Assembly: GCF_001941845.1 (NCBI RefSeq)
Contig: NZ_CP018870.1
Location: 5,928,001 to 5,992,000, forward strand
Reading direction: 5' to 3'
DNA: 64,000 nt
Origin: Streptomyces sp. TN58
Lineage (GTDB): Bacteria; Actinomycetota; Actinomycetes; Streptomycetales; Streptomycetaceae
Made by a program: the position numbers and the translations under genes. The notes beneath the pieces are model-generated. The model was not told where the DNA came from. It did not search any database and saw only the letters and a program-made list of their open reading frames with translations. This document shows, one piece after another, positions 52,109 to 63,714 of the stretch. Numbering within the stretch: position 1 is the first letter of the stretch; each line of letters begins with the position of its first letter.

Positions 52109-52256
52109 CGCGCGACACGACCCAACTTCCTGAATCGGCACCCGGACGCACCCCATGGGCCGGCAGTACTGTCAGCTGCCAAGGCCCCGGCTCCGGCACT
52201 CAAATCCCCTGGGTCCTGCCGTGCCCGCACCGCCACTGAAAGCACGAGGAAGTCCC

Positions 52257-53657
52257 ATGGCAGCATCGGCAGCCCATGACAGCGCAGTCGAGCGCATCGT
52301 CATCGAGAACTGTGCGATCGCGACCGTCGACGCCAATGACACCGAGTACGCCTCAGGCCACATCGTCGTCGCGGGCAACAGGATCGAGTCCATCGGTGCG
52401 GGCAGGGCCCCCGAGAACCTCGACAACGTGGTCCGCCGGATCGACGGCACCGGGCACCTCGTGACCCCCGGCCTGGTCAACACGCACCACCACTTCTACC
52501 AGTGGATCACGCGCGGCCTGGCCACCGACCACAACCTCTTCAACTGGCTCGTCGCGCTGTACCCGACGTGGGCGCGCATCGACGAGCAGATGACGTACAC
52601 GGCCGCGCAGGGCTCCCTCGCCGCGATGGCCAGGGGCGGTGTGACCACCGCCATGGACCACCACTACGTCTTCCCCAAGGGCTCCGGCGACCTGTCCGGC
52701 TCGATCATCCGCGCCGCCTCCGAGATGGGCGTCCGCTTCACCCTCGCCCGCGGCTCCATGGACCGCAGCGAGAAGGACGGCGGCCTGCCGCCGGACCACG
52801 CCGTCGAGACCCTTGAAGGCGCCCTGGCCGACACCGAGGCGACCGTCAAGAAGTTCCACGACGCCTCCTTCGACTCGATGACCCAGGTCGCCGTCGCCCC
52901 CTGCTCCCCCTTCTCGGTCTCCACCGAGCTGCTCAAGCAGGGCGCGGAGCTGGCCCGCCGCCTCGGGGTGCGCATGCACACGCACGGCAGCGAGACGGTC
53001 GAGGAGGAGAAGTTCTGCCACGAGCTCTTCGGCATGGGCCCCACCGACTACTTCGAGTCGACCGGCTGGCTCGGCGAGGACGTGTGGATGGCGCACAGCG
53101 TCCACATGAACGACTCCGACATCGCCGCCTTCGCCCGTACGAAGACCGGTGTCGCGCACTGCCCGTCCTCCAACGCCCGTCTGGCCGCCGGCATCGCCCG
53201 CGTCCCGGACATGCTGGCCGCCGGCGTACCGGTCGGCCTCGGCGTGGACGGCACCGCCTCCAACGAGTCCGGTGAGCTCCACACCGAGCTGCGCAACGCG
53301 CTGCTGATCAACCGCCTGAACCCGGTCCACCGCGAGCGAGCGCTGGGCGCCCGCCAGGCCCTGCGCCTGGGCACCTACGGCGGCGCCCAGGTCCTGGGAC
53401 GAGCCGACAGCATCGGTTCGCTGGAGGTCGGCAAGTGCGCCGACCTGGTCCTGTGGAACATCAGCACCTTCCTGCACTCCTCGATCGCCGACCCGGTGAC
53501 CGCCCTGGTCTTCGGCGCGGCCGCCCCGGTGACGGCCTCGTTCGTCAACGGCAAGCAGATCGTCGAGAACAACCGGCTGCTCTTCGCCGACGAGGACGCC
53601 ATCGCGGTGTCCACGCGGGAAGAGGCCCAGCGCCTCGCGCGGATCGCGCAGGCCTGA
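52257..53657 (+). CDS. 8-oxoguanine deaminase (amidohydrolase superfamily)
   Basis: A 466-residue metal-dependent deaminase. NTHHHFYQWITRGLATDHNLFNWLVALYPTWARI is the metal-binding strand-one block with the long insert typical of 8-oxoguanine deaminases; RMHTHGSETVEEE, WMAHSVHMNDSDIAAFARTKTGVAHCPSSNARLA and VGLGVDGTASNES give the remaining ligands. It converts 8-oxoguanine to urate, feeding the uricase operon just upstream; a close relative acting on other aminopurines or on guanine cannot be ruled out. ATG 52257 has GAGGAAG upstream; a longer frame upstream to 52155 has no signal. Confidence 0.88.
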   Translation: MAASAAHDSAVERIVIENCAIATVDANDTEYASGHIVVAGNRIESIGAGRAPENLDNVVRRIDGTGHLVTPGLVNTHHHFYQWITRGLATDHNLFNWLVALYPTWARIDEQMTYTAAQGSLAAMARGGVTTAMDHHYVFPKGSGDLSGSIIRAASEMGVRFTLARGSMDRSEKDGGLPPDHAVETLEGALADTEATVKKFHDASFDSMTQVAVAPCSPFSVSTELLKQGAELARRLGVRMHTHGSETVEEEKFCHELFGMGPTDYFESTGWLGEDVWMAHSVHMNDSDIAAFARTKTGVAHCPSSNARLAAGIARVPDMLAAGVPVGLGVDGTASNESGELHTELRNALLINRLNPVHRERALGARQALRLGTYGGAQVLGRADSIGSLEVGKCADLVLWNISTFLHSSIADPVTALVFGAAAPVTASFVNGKQIVENNRLLFADEDAIAVSTREEAQRLARIAQA

Positions 53658-53960
53658 TCCCCCGGAGTCCGGTCGGGGGGGACGGCCCCCGGCCGGCCGC
53701 CGCGGACCCGAGCGGGGTCCGTGGGCAGCCGTTCCCGGGTGGCGCCCGAGGCAATCCGAAGGCGTCCCCGGGAGCGGTGACTCGTGCCACCCGCGCCACG
53801 GCGCATCGCGGAAGCGGCGATTGGGCGAATCGTTTCTGCACCCCTTGGGACAAGTAGTCGCTCCACCCACAACTTCATACAGCGCTCGACTCGCACCGCT
53901 TTCGCACCACCTCCATGACACCCACGTCCCTGCCGACGTGTTACCCGACCGGAGGAAGCC
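53658..53960. other. intergenic region before the permease, with a terminator-like hairpin
   Basis: A 7-bp hairpin, CGGACCC (53703-53709) with GGGTCCG (53715-53721), probably ends the deaminase transcript. The remaining 240 bases hold no gene I can support. No TTCCG-type or TCAACA-type operator was found before the permease. Confidence 0.55.
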
Positions 53961-55352
53961 GTGGCCAACCCGCCCAGGTTTCGCAAAGACGCAGTCGCAG
54001 TTCCGGAGGAGAAGCACCCGGTCGACGAGACCCTGCCTCCTCTGAAGATGTTCACCAGCGGCCTCCAGCACGTGGCCGCCATGTACGCGGGTGTCGTGGC
54101 CCCGCCCATGATCGTCGGTCCGGCGGTCGGCCTCTCCGCCACCGAGACCGCCTTCCTGATGGGCGCCTCGCTCTTCACCGCCGGCCTCGCCACCCTCCTG
54201 CAGACCCTCGGTTTCTGGAAGGTCGGCGCCAAACTCCCCTTCGTCAACGGCGTCTCCTTCGCCGGTGTGACCCCGATGATCGCGATAGCGAAGGGGCAGG
54301 GCGCGGACGCCCTCCCCGTCATCTTCGGAGCGATCATCGTCGCCGGGGCCGTCGGCTTCCTGGCCGCCCCGTACTTCGGCAAGCTCGTCCGCTTCTTCCC
54401 GCCCGTCGTCACGGGTACGGTCATCACCCTGATCGGCGTCTCGCTCCTGCCCGTCGCCTTCACCTGGTCGCAGGGCGGCAACCGGACCGCCGGCGATTAC
54501 GGCTCGATGCGGAACATCGGCCTGGCCGCCGCCACGCTGGTGATCGTCCTGCTCCTGCGCAAGTTCCTGCGCGGCTTCCTCCAGCAGATCTCCATCCTGC
54601 TCGGCCTGGCCGCGGGCACCCTGATCGCCCTGCCCCTGGGGATGACCAGCTTCGACGCCGTCAGAGACGCCCCCCTCGCGGGCTTTCCGACCCCGTTCCA
54701 CTTCGGCGCCCCGCAGTTCCAGGTCGCCGCGATCGTCTCCATGTGCATCGTGATGCTCGTCTGCATGACCGAGTCCACCGCCGACATCCTGGCGCTCGGC
54801 AGGATCGTCGGACGGCCCGCGGACGAGAAGGCCATCGCCGGAGGCCTGCGCGCCGACACCCTCGGCAGCGCGATCAGCCCGCTCTTCAACGGGTTCATGT
54901 GCAGCGCCTTCGCCCAGAACATCGGCCTGGTCGCCATGACCAAGGTGCGCAGCCGCTTCGTCGTCGCCGTGGGCGGCGGCATCCTGATCCTGTTGGGCCT
55001 GTGCCCGATGGCGGCCTCCGTCATCGGAGTGGTCCCGCTGCCCGTCCTCGGCGGTGCCGGCATCGTCCTGTTCGGCTCGGTGGCCGCCAGCGGCATCCAG
55101 ACCCTGGCCGGCGCGGCCATGGAGAAGGGCGAGAACGCCCTGATCGTCGCCGCCTCCGTGGGCATCGGCCTGATCCCGATCGCCGCGCCCGACTTCTACC
55201 ACGCCTTCCCGAAGGACCTGCTGGTCGTCCTCGACTCCGGCATCAGCACCGGCTGCGTCGTGGCCATCGTGCTGAACCTGGCCTTCAACCACCTCGGAGC
55301 CGGGAAGCGCGGGGCCTCGGCGGCCGCACCAGAACCGGTACCGGTCCACTGA
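53961..55352 (+). CDS. NCS2 nucleobase:cation symporter (urate/xanthine permease)
   Basis: A 463-residue membrane protein with about 14 hydrophobic segments. FTSGLQHVAAMYAGVVAPPMIVGPAVGL is the family start; FVNGVSFAGVTPM, the substrate-site region VCMTESTADILALG (equivalent to the conserved Q/x-E-x-x-G/A-D block of helix 8) and SPLFNGFMCSAFAQNIGLVAMTKVRSR identify the urate/xanthine branch of NCS2. It imports purine bases with protons. The start is GTG at 53961 with GGAGGAAG upstream. Its position right after the deaminase and uricase supports urate or xanthine as cargo. Confidence 0.92.
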   Translation: MANPPRFRKDAVAVPEEKHPVDETLPPLKMFTSGLQHVAAMYAGVVAPPMIVGPAVGLSATETAFLMGASLFTAGLATLLQTLGFWKVGAKLPFVNGVSFAGVTPMIAIAKGQGADALPVIFGAIIVAGAVGFLAAPYFGKLVRFFPPVVTGTVITLIGVSLLPVAFTWSQGGNRTAGDYGSMRNIGLAAATLVIVLLLRKFLRGFLQQISILLGLAAGTLIALPLGMTSFDAVRDAPLAGFPTPFHFGAPQFQVAAIVSMCIVMLVCMTESTADILALGRIVGRPADEKAIAGGLRADTLGSAISPLFNGFMCSAFAQNIGLVAMTKVRSRFVVAVGGGILILLGLCPMAASVIGVVPLPVLGGAGIVLFGSVAASGIQTLAGAAMEKGENALIVAASVGIGLIPIAAPDFYHAFPKDLLVVLDSGISTGCVVAIVLNLAFNHLGAGKRGASAAAPEPVPVH

Positions 55353-55479
55353 CCAGCCGGGGAAGAACGAAGAACGACGGCGGTGCGCTTGCCACCCACT
55401 GCGGGTGTGGCGAGCGCACCGCCGCGTCCGGTACGGGCGAACCGCCGTGCGCCCGTACGGCCGGCGACGGCGCGTCGGG

Positions 55480-56067
55480 TCAGGGCCGCCAGAGCATCAG
55501 GTTGCTCATCAGCTCGGCCTGCTCGATGGCGTCGTCGAGTGCGTGGTGCGTGTGGCGCCGCCGGGACAGCAGTTCACGGGGCGTCCGCCCCTTGACCGCG
55601 GCCCGCAGCGGCACCCGCGCCTTCGTCGCGTAGAGGGTCTTCATGTCCAGGCACCCGGAGTGGCCGAAGGGGCTGTCCCCGCCGAACCGCATCAGGTACC
55701 AGTACAGGAACGTCCAGTCGAAGGACGCCGGGTAGCCGCACATCACCGGCTGGGCGCCCTCGGAGACCTTCCGCACCCAGGTGCGGAACGCGGCCATCGC
55801 GGCCGCCGGATCGGTGCCCTCCCGGACCAGCCGGTCGCGGTCGAGCCCGCTGACGGCCAGCGCCTCGGGCACCCAGGTGTCGCTGATCGGCCGCAACTCC
55901 CGGTAGAACGTCCGCTGCTCCGGATCGGCGGCCGTATACGACCCCCCGTCCTGCCGGCCCGCGACCGCGGCCCCGAAGCTGATCATCGAATACGGTCCTG
56001 GAATGGGTCCGTCGGCCTCGATGTCGACGGAGATGTAGAGACTGGGACGTGCGGTGCGGACTGCCAT
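55480..56067 (-). CDS. DEDDh-type 3'-5' exonuclease
   Basis: A 195-residue nuclease of the RNase T/DnaQ fold. The three Exo motifs are visible: SLYISVDIEADGPIPG (Asp-Glu), FDWTFLYWYLMRFGG (Asp) and RRHTHHALDDAIEQAELM (His and Asp, the DEDDh form). A Met-Cys-Gly-Tyr-Pro strand lies before Exo II. It should degrade RNA or DNA from the 3' end; the natural substrate is unknown. ATG 56067 is used; an ATG at 56079 is also in frame, and neither has a clear ribosome binding site. It converges on the permease. Confidence 0.8.
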   Translation of the reverse strand: MAVRTARPSLYISVDIEADGPIPGPYSMISFGAAVAGRQDGGSYTAADPEQRTFYRELRPISDTWVPEALAVSGLDRDRLVREGTDPAAAMAAFRTWVRKVSEGAQPVMCGYPASFDWTFLYWYLMRFGGDSPFGHSGCLDMKTLYATKARVPLRAAVKGRTPRELLSRRRHTHHALDDAIEQAELMSNLMLWRP

Positions 56068-56117
56068 GCGCGAGAGCATGCCAGTCCGGACCGCTGTCGA
56101 TCATCCGGATTTCACCG

Positions 56118-57308
56118 CTACGGCGCCGGGGTCAGGAACATCCCCGTGTGGTCGCCGCCCGCGGTGTTCTTGCAGGCGGCGGCGGAGGCCGCGGGCTGCG
56201 CCACGGCCAGGGCCAGACAGCGGCCGGCGGCGAGCTGGCCGTAGTAGTTGGGGTGCATGGACTCCTGGATGAGCCCCTGCGACTCGTTGTTGTCGATCCA
56301 GCGCGCCCACTCGCTCGTCTTCGCCGAGGCGGGGACGGTGGAGCTCACCAGCTTGCTCGACTTCGCACACACCTCGCGCCCCTGGAGCATGTCCCGCAGG
56401 TCCAGGAACTGCACGCCCTTCGCGGCGGCGACGCCCTTGATGCGGTTCGCGATCTGCGGCACGAGCGAGTCGCGCGCCCAGTCCGAGTCCCGGTTCCAGA
56501 AGGGGCAGCCACCGGTGTTGAGGCGGCTCCAGTCGCTCTGGGGGTAGCGGTTCTCGGCGCCGCGCGGGATCGGCGACGGGTAGGACTGGAGGACGATCCG
56601 GTAGGAGGAGTCGGCGTACCCGGCCGCGCGCATCACGGCCCGGATCTCGTCGACCGACTTGCCGACGTCGGCCATGACGGCGTCGATCTTCTGGTCGACG
56701 CCGTATTGCTGGTCGTCGTAGCAGTACGAGTTCCAGATGACGAAGTCGAGGGCGCAGTCCGAGATGATGTCGGCGAAGCCCAGGTCGTTGCCGCCGATGG
56801 ACAGGGCGATGACCTTGACGTCGTGGCTCGCGGCCACCGCGGCGAGCTGGTCGGCCTGCGGGGCCTCGCCCTTGTAGGCGACGCCGCCGTTGGAGGAGCG
56901 GAACACGTTCTTCGAGACGGCCCCGGAACAGGCGAGGTTCACGGCGACGTCGGCGATCGCCCCGGCGCTGCGCACCTCGGCGGAGTCGGACCGGTGGCAG
57001 CCGCCGGCCGTGCTCCCGTACACCTTGGCCGGGTCGTAGGTGCTGCCGGTGACCCAGCCCCGGTCGGTGCCGTTGCGGCTGCCGGTGTTGGTCAGGCTGT
57101 TGCCCTTCCAACGCCCGGCCTCGCCGGATATGTAGCTGTCGCCCATGGAGACCACGGCGGTGGGCCCGGTCCCTGGGGCGGCCACGGCGGTCCCGGGACC
57201 GCCGGCCAGCAGCGCGCCGGCGGCGAGCGGCACGGCCGCGGCGGCACAGGCCAGCCGTCGCACCCGGCTGGCGTCCCGGTCCTTGCCGGCGTTGCGGAAT
57301 CCGATCAC
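56118..57308 (-). CDS. secreted SGNH/GDSL-family hydrolase
   Basis: A 396-residue exported esterase or lipase. A basic N terminus (VIGFRNAGKDRDASRVRR) precedes a hydrophobic core ending in AVAAP, a likely signal peptide cut near residue 45. The catalytic Ser is in VVSMGDSYISGEAGRW; SIGGNDLGFADI carries the Gly/Asn oxyanion residues; ESMHPNYYGQ has the late Asp/His pair. Several cysteines (GGCHR, NLACSG, SDCALD, NSYCYDD, GGCPF, EVCAK, GRCLA, AACKN) suggest disulfides outside the cell. The GTG at 57308 has AGGAG 7 bases upstream. An 18-bp palindrome at 57471 may control it. Confidence 0.9.
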   Translation of the reverse strand: MIGFRNAGKDRDASRVRRLACAAAAVPLAAGALLAGGPGTAVAAPGTGPTAVVSMGDSYISGEAGRWKGNSLTNTGSRNGTDRGWVTGSTYDPAKVYGSTAGGCHRSDSAEVRSAGAIADVAVNLACSGAVSKNVFRSSNGGVAYKGEAPQADQLAAVAASHDVKVIALSIGGNDLGFADIISDCALDFVIWNSYCYDDQQYGVDQKIDAVMADVGKSVDEIRAVMRAAGYADSSYRIVLQSYPSPIPRGAENRYPQSDWSRLNTGGCPFWNRDSDWARDSLVPQIANRIKGVAAAKGVQFLDLRDMLQGREVCAKSSKLVSSTVPASAKTSEWARWIDNNESQGLIQESMHPNYYGQLAAGRCLALAVAQPAASAAACKNTAGGDHTGMFLTPAP

Positions 57309-57631
57309 TGCGGAACTCCTGCGCTCGGCCACGGCGAAGCCGGCGACGGGCGCATCGGCGCGTCGCCGTTCGTGTGGCTGGGGAAGTGGGGGTACCGCCG
57401 GCCGGTGGCATCGCAAAAGGTGACACGGCCCCGCTTGTTACCGCTAGGTACATGCAAGTTACGAACCGGTAACGACCGATCGGTCGTTCGGTTCGGACCC
57501 CCTCTGGTGCACCCCGACTCCCCTTCTGCACAGATCGGCTGACGGACAGTCCGCAATTCGTGCACCCTGTGCAGCAAAGACCACCTTCCGGGCGAGTGCA
57601 GGCACCGGGGAGGACGAGGGGGACGGCACGC
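57309..57631. promoter_or_regulatory. divergent promoter region with an 18-bp perfect palindrome
   Basis: AACGACCGATCGGTCGTT (57471-57488) is a perfect inverted repeat of the size bound by TetR-family repressors. Just beside it GTTAC sequences form an imperfect repeat (57464-57472 and around 57436-57450). The palindrome is 163 bases from the SGNH hydrolase start and 144 bases from the Hsp70-like gene. No other gene is seen. Confidence 0.6.
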
Positions 57632-59380
57632 ATGAAGTACAGGGTTGTGGCTGCCATCGACTTCGGGACACACGGCTCCGGGTTCGCCTGGGCGGTGCTC
57701 CCGGCCGGCGCACAAGGGCCCGACCAGCGCCAGATCGACTACCCCGACCAGTGGGACGACGCGCCGCTCACCTATCCGAAGAACCTCTCCGCACTCTTCC
57801 TGGACCCCGACGGCAACGACCGCGATTGGGGGTACGCCGCCCGGCGCGCCGGCGCCACGGGCGAGCCGGGCCGGCTGGAGCACGGCTTCAAGATGTGGCT
57901 GAGCCCCGAGGGCCCCGACGGCCGCGAGGGGGCCCAGGGCCCCGGCGCCGGGCTCGTCGGCACGCCGGAACGGGCCGTCCCGCTGATCGCGGCCTATCTG
58001 CGCCGCCTGCGCGGCGCCGCCCTCGACCGCGTCGTCGGCGGCGGATTCATGGAGTCCGACATCCGCTGGTGCCTGACCGTCCCGGCCATCTGGGAGCCCG
58101 AGCAGCGCAACCTGATGCGCGACGCCGCCCGCCTGGCCGGATTCCCCGCCGACGACCGCGACCGGCTGATCCTCGTGACCGAACCGGAGGCCGCGACCGT
58201 CTACTGCGCCCAGGACAGCGCCGCCGGAATCGGCGGCCTCGGCTCCACGGCCACGCTCGTCGTCGACTGCGGGGGCGGCACCGTGGACATCGCCGCCTAC
58301 CGGTGCACGGCCGACGGATCCCTCGAACAGCTGCGCCGCCCCTCCGGCGGAAAACTCGGCTCGAACTACATCAACCGCCGCTTCCAGGTCCAGGTGCTGG
58401 CCCCCCGCCTCGGGCAGGCGGCGTTCAAGGCCCTGGAGGCGGCCCCCGCCCAGCTCCTGGAGCTGATGGACGACTTCGAACGCATGAAGACCCACTTCCG
58501 CGGGGACAGCGACAGCCCGGTCAGCATCCCCATCTCGCTCAAGGCCAGCCGGATCATCGACCCCCACGGCGGCACGGCCCGCCTCGCGGCCGAACAGCAG
58601 GGCGTCGACGACCACATCGTCATCGAACCCGACGTGATGCGAGGCCTCTTCCACGGAACCACCGAACCCCTGGTGAAGCTGGTGGACACCCAGATCCGCG
58701 AACTGCTCGCCGACCCCGCCGTCGCCGCCGACGGCCTGCGCGTGATCCTCGTCGGAGGATTCGCCCAGTCCCACTACGTGCAGACCCGGCTGGGCCTGCA
58801 CCTCGACCGGGAGTTCCCGGCCGGGGTCCAGCTGATGATCCCGCCCAACCCCTCCCGCGCCGTGCTCGGCGGCGCCGTGCACTACGCCTGCCGCCCCGAG
58901 GTCGTGCACTCCCGGCGCGCCTCCAACACGTACGCGGTGGAGATCTCGGAACGGCGCAAATTCGGCGCCGTCTTCCGGGAGTCGGAAGCCGTACGCGCGC
59001 TCACCATCACCAAGGTCAAGGGTCAGGGCGCCTACCGCGACGGCGTCCTCGACCCGCTCGTCTTCATGGGGGAGCGGGTCGAGGTCGGCAGCGAACGGAC
59101 CTACACCCTCGTCCCCCTCACCACCGACCAGCCGGAGGTGGAGGTCGCGCTGTACGCCGTACCCCAGGTGAAGGACCTCACGGTCAACACGCCCGGCGCG
59201 CGGCGCCTCGGCACGGTCCTGGTCGACATCTCCGAGTCGGTCGGCGAGGAGAAGGTCGACGACCGCAGCGTGGACCTGTACTTCACCTTCGGCGGAACCG
59301 AGATCGGCGTCACCGCCGTCAACCCGCGCACCGGGGAACGCCGCGAGACGGTCGTCGAGTTCGCCGGAATCCCCGAGTAG
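57632..59380 (+). CDS. Hsp70-like ATPase (HSPA12-type actin fold)
   Basis: A 582-residue protein with the actin/Hsp70 ATPase fold: phosphate 1 loop [16 protein letters not shown] (residues 5-20), [34 protein letters not shown], phosphate 2 loop [15 protein letters not shown] and the adenosine motif [17 protein letters not shown]. The pattern matches HSPA12-like proteins rather than DnaK: it lacks the typical DnaK substrate domain and lid, and the C-terminal 130 residues form a beta-rich region instead ([22 protein letters not shown]). ATG 57632 has GAGGGGGA upstream. It is the first gene of a three-gene unit with a coiled-coil protein and a kinase. The role is unknown. Confidence 0.85.
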   Translation: MKYRVVAAIDFGTHGSGFAWAVLPAGAQGPDQRQIDYPDQWDDAPLTYPKNLSALFLDPDGNDRDWGYAARRAGATGEPGRLEHGFKMWLSPEGPDGREGAQGPGAGLVGTPERAVPLIAAYLRRLRGAALDRVVGGGFMESDIRWCLTVPAIWEPEQRNLMRDAARLAGFPADDRDRLILVTEPEAATVYCAQDSAAGIGGLGSTATLVVDCGGGTVDIAAYRCTADGSLEQLRRPSGGKLGSNYINRRFQVQVLAPRLGQAAFKALEAAPAQLLELMDDFERMKTHFRGDSDSPVSIPISLKASRIIDPHGGTARLAAEQQGVDDHIVIEPDVMRGLFHGTTEPLVKLVDTQIRELLADPAVAADGLRVILVGGFAQSHYVQTRLGLHLDREFPAGVQLMIPPNPSRAVLGGAVHYACRPEVVHSRRASNTYAVEISERRKFGAVFRESEAVRALTITKVKGQGAYRDGVLDPLVFMGERVEVGSERTYTLVPLTTDQPEVEVALYAVPQVKDLTVNTPGARRLGTVLVDISESVGEEKVDDRSVDLYFTFGGTEIGVTAVNPRTGERRETVVEFAGIPE

Positions 59381-59415
59381 AGCAGGCAGCAGGAGCAGGA
59401 GAAGAGGTAGGCGAG

Positions 59416-60153
59416 ATGGAGAGCTCAGGACCGGACCGAGGACTGCCCGCGTCTCCGGGACCGTGGCCCGGCGGCACACCTCCCGTGCCGCCCGCCGCGC
59501 CCGCACCCCCCGCCCCCGCCCCGGACGGCGCACGCATGCCGTGGCGGGTGTTCCAGGAGGTGAAGGACCTGCGGGCGGAGGTCAGGTCCCTGCGCGCCGA
59601 ACGGGAGGAGGCCAAGGGCCGGCTCGACAAGCTGTACGAGGTGGTGCACGGCCTGCGCGCCGACCGGACCACGGAACTGGAGAGCGCCCACCACGAGACC
59701 TCGCAGGCCTTCGGCGCCCTGCGGGACCGGATCATCGGCCACTGCCGCGCCGCCGCGGAGACCGCCGCGGAGCTGCCCCACCACCGCGCCGAGACCCATG
59801 TACGGCTGTGCGCGGCCCTGTTCCGCACCGTACTCGGCGAGCATCCGGCCGCCGAGGAGGACTGGCACCGGACAGCGGCCGGCGTACTGGGCCCGCAGGT
59901 GCCCCTGGGCCCGGTGACGGACCTGCACCTGCACACCGCCGAACTGCGCGCGCGCATCGCGGAACTGGGCGGCGTGCACCGCTGGAACTTCGAGCTGCGC
60001 CTGGGCCGCGTACCCGACCCGCGCCTGCACGAGGTGTGGCCCCGGTCCGACGAGCACGAGCCCCTCAGCCTGTGCGTCGCCCCCGCCTACCAGGTGGTCG
60101 GCCGGCCCCCGCACGTCCGGCCGCTCGTCCACACCGTGATCGGCCGGGTGTGA
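59416..60153 (+). CDS. coiled-coil protein between the Hsp70-like and kinase genes
   Basis: A 245-residue protein. The first 35 residues are Pro/Ala-rich and disordered. [44 protein letters not shown] (about residues 46-90) has heptad spacing of a coiled coil. The rest is helical and ends with a beta-rich part ([42 protein letters not shown]). No enzyme motif is seen. The start lies 35 bases after the ATPase gene, and its stop overlaps the kinase GTG (GTGA). It could be a scaffold or adaptor linking the two; this is inference. Confidence 0.75.
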   Translation: MESSGPDRGLPASPGPWPGGTPPVPPAAPAPPAPAPDGARMPWRVFQEVKDLRAEVRSLRAEREEAKGRLDKLYEVVHGLRADRTTELESAHHETSQAFGALRDRIIGHCRAAAETAAELPHHRAETHVRLCAALFRTVLGEHPAAEEDWHRTAAGVLGPQVPLGPVTDLHLHTAELRARIAELGGVHRWNFELRLGRVPDPRLHEVWPRSDEHEPLSLCVAPAYQVVGRPPHVRPLVHTVIGRV

Positions 60154-61742
60154 CCGTGCCCGGCGCTCCGCGGGAGGGGACACTGCTCGACGGCCGCTAC
60201 CGGCTGGACCGGCTGATCGGGCGCGGCGGCATGGGCGAGGTCTGGCAGGCCACCGACACGAGACACGGCACCGGCCTCGCCGTGAAGACGATCCTCGCGC
60301 AGTCCCTGGACTCACCCGAGGCACGGGCCCGCTTCCGGCACGAGGCGCGGGCCCTCGAACGCGTCGTGAGCCCCTACACCGTGCGCCTGCTCGGGTCCGG
60401 CTCCGACGGCGACGTCGACTACCTGGCGATGGAGTACGTCTCGGGCCACGGCCTGGACCGGGAGCTCGCGGTCCGTTTCGTCGCCGACCGCACCTGGCGC
60501 TGGGCGGCGCCCGTGCTGCGCGGCATTGTCCAGGGCATCGCCGACGTGCACGGCGCCGAGACGGTGCACCGGGACATCAAGCCGTCCAACGTCATGCTCA
60601 CCTCGGACGGTTCCGTCAAGGTGTGCGACTTCGGCATCGCCAAGCTCCTGGGACCCGAGCCCTTCACCCAGCTCACGGCCCCCGGCCAGGCCGTCGGCAG
60701 CGCCCCCTACATGCCTCCGGAGCAGTGGAACGGGGGACCGGTCACCTACCTGGGAGACCTCTACTCCTTCGGCTGCCTCGCGTACGAACTGCTCACCGGA
60801 GTACGCCCCTTCGGCCCCTGCATCGACCGGGAGGCCTACCGCAGGGCCCACCTGGAGCAGCGGCCCGAGCGGCTTTCCACCCTGCGCCCCGACCTGCCGT
60901 CGGCGCTGGACCTCCTGGTGTCCGCGCTGCTGGAGAAGCGCCCGGGGGACCGGCCGGCCTCCGCCGAGCTCGCGGCCGTCGTCCTCGACGTGTTCCCGCT
61001 GGAGGCCCGCGGGACGCGGTGGGCCAGGCAGCGGCTCGCCGCCCACGACGCCGAGACCGACCGGATGCTGCGGGACGCCGAGAGCAACTGGCTGTCGAAC
61101 CGGCCGGAGGCGGGGCTCGCCTCCAGCCGGGAGGTCGTACGCCGCCGGGTACTGGTCAACGGCCCGAACGCCGAGGCGACCCTGAGGGCCCGCCGGGTCG
61201 AGGCGGACTGCCTGTGGGCGCTGGGGGACGTGGCCGAGGCGCTGCAGCTGAGCGAGGAGCTCGCCGAGCAGCGGGTCGCGGTGCTCGGCCCCTACAACGA
61301 CGAGGCGATCATGTCGCTGCGGGCGTGGGCCAGCCGGCTGTGGCACCTGGGGCGCCTGGCCGAGGCCCTGGTGCCGCTGCGGCGGATAGCGGAGGCGCGC
61401 GCGGACACCCACGGGGACTACTCCCCGGAGTACCACCGGGCCAGTTACGACCTCGCGCTCTGCCTCTTCTCCTGCGGCAGGGGCGAGGAGGCGGCCCCGC
61501 TGCTGCGCGCCGTGGTGGCCGGACGTACGGACCTGCTCGGCGCGCAGGCCCCGGAGACGCTGGAGGCGTGCCTGCTGCTGGGAGCCGTACTGCTGGAGCA
61601 CGAGGGGGCGGTGGATGCCCTCGCGCAACTGGAACCGCTCGAAGCCGCTCTCGACCGGGGCTGGATCCCCAACCAGCGGCCCCCGGACCATGCCCGCGCG
61701 CTCATCGAGAGCGCAAGGCTGCGTGTGAAGCGCAGGCGCTGA
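60150..61742 (+). CDS. serine/threonine protein kinase with a helical TPR-like C terminus
   Basis: A 530-residue Hanks-type kinase. [18 protein letters not shown] (Gly loop), LAVKTI (Lys), [12 protein letters not shown] (catalytic loop), [10 protein letters not shown] (metal-binding DFG) and [13 protein letters not shown] (activation end) are complete, so it should be active. There is no transmembrane helix, unlike PknB-type kinases. From about residue 300 the protein is helical with repeated pairs such as [33 protein letters not shown] and [30 protein letters not shown], which fit TPR repeats. GTG 60150 overlaps the previous stop. Together with the Hsp70-like gene it may form a signalling module of unknown purpose. 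Confidence 0.9.
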   Translation: MTVPGAPREGTLLDGRYRLDRLIGRGGMGEVWQATDTRHGTGLAVKTILAQSLDSPEARARFRHEARALERVVSPYTVRLLGSGSDGDVDYLAMEYVSGHGLDRELAVRFVADRTWRWAAPVLRGIVQGIADVHGAETVHRDIKPSNVMLTSDGSVKVCDFGIAKLLGPEPFTQLTAPGQAVGSAPYMPPEQWNGGPVTYLGDLYSFGCLAYELLTGVRPFGPCIDREAYRRAHLEQRPERLSTLRPDLPSALDLLVSALLEKRPGDRPASAELAAVVLDVFPLEARGTRWARQRLAAHDAETDRMLRDAESNWLSNRPEAGLASSREVVRRRVLVNGPNAEATLRARRVEADCLWALGDVAEALQLSEELAEQRVAVLGPYNDEAIMSLRAWASRLWHLGRLAEALVPLRRIAEARADTHGDYSPEYHRASYDLALCLFSCGRGEEAAPLLRAVVAGRTDLLGAQAPETLEACLLLGAVLLEHEGAVDALAQLEPLEAALDRGWIPNQRPPDHARALIESARLRVKRRR

Positions 61743-61762
61743 AGGCGGTGGGGTGCGGACAC

Positions 61763-61801
61763 GGCTCCGCCCCCGCTGCCGTGGGCTGCGGGGGCGGAGC
61801 C
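61763..61801. terminator. bidirectional terminator between kinase and malate synthase
   Basis: GGCTCCGCCCCCGC (61763-61776) pairs perfectly over 14 bp with 61788-61801 around an 11-base loop. It lies between two convergent genes. Confidence 0.8.
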
Positions 61802-61843
61802 GGCGGGGCCCGGCCGCTGTGCGTGTCGGCCGGCTCCGGGCTG

Positions 61844-63463
<1,620 letters not shown>

Positions 63464-63591
63464 AACTGTCACTCCTTCAGCGGCGGTGCCTGGCGGCCGC
63501 GGGGAAGGCTCGCGCGGGACGGCACGCAGTGCCGTCGGGTGTGGAGAGCTCCGAAATACGGTCGCGGGCGCCGTCTGTGGGTTCAGGGCGC

Positions 63592-63627
63592 TTCTGACCA
63601 GTGGATAGTAATTTCCTCATGGTGGAA
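63592..63627. promoter_or_regulatory. paired TTCCG-N5-CGGAA-type operators upstream of malate synthase
   Basis: TTCCTCATGGTGGAA (63613-63627) and TTCTGACCAGTGGAT (63592-63606) are degenerate copies with starts 21 bp apart, the same spacing as at gcl, hyi and the catalase. They cover the promoter spacer and the start site. Confidence 0.6.
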
Positions 63628-63644
63628 GTTCAATGGTTTGTTGA
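63605..63644 (-). promoter_or_regulatory. malate synthase promoter with a TCAACA-type site
   Basis: On the minus strand TTGAAC (63633-63628) and TACTAT (63610-63605) are 17 bases apart. TCAACAAACCATTGA (63644-63630) matches the TCAACA-N3-TGTTGA palindrome with two changes and overlaps the -35 box, as at the catalase and uraD. Confidence 0.55.
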
Positions 63645-63714
63645 TGTCGAGATTCTCTGAGTCGACAGATTCCACTTTCCGGTGGCCCTCAGTGCCACTA
63701 CCGTCACACGGTGC

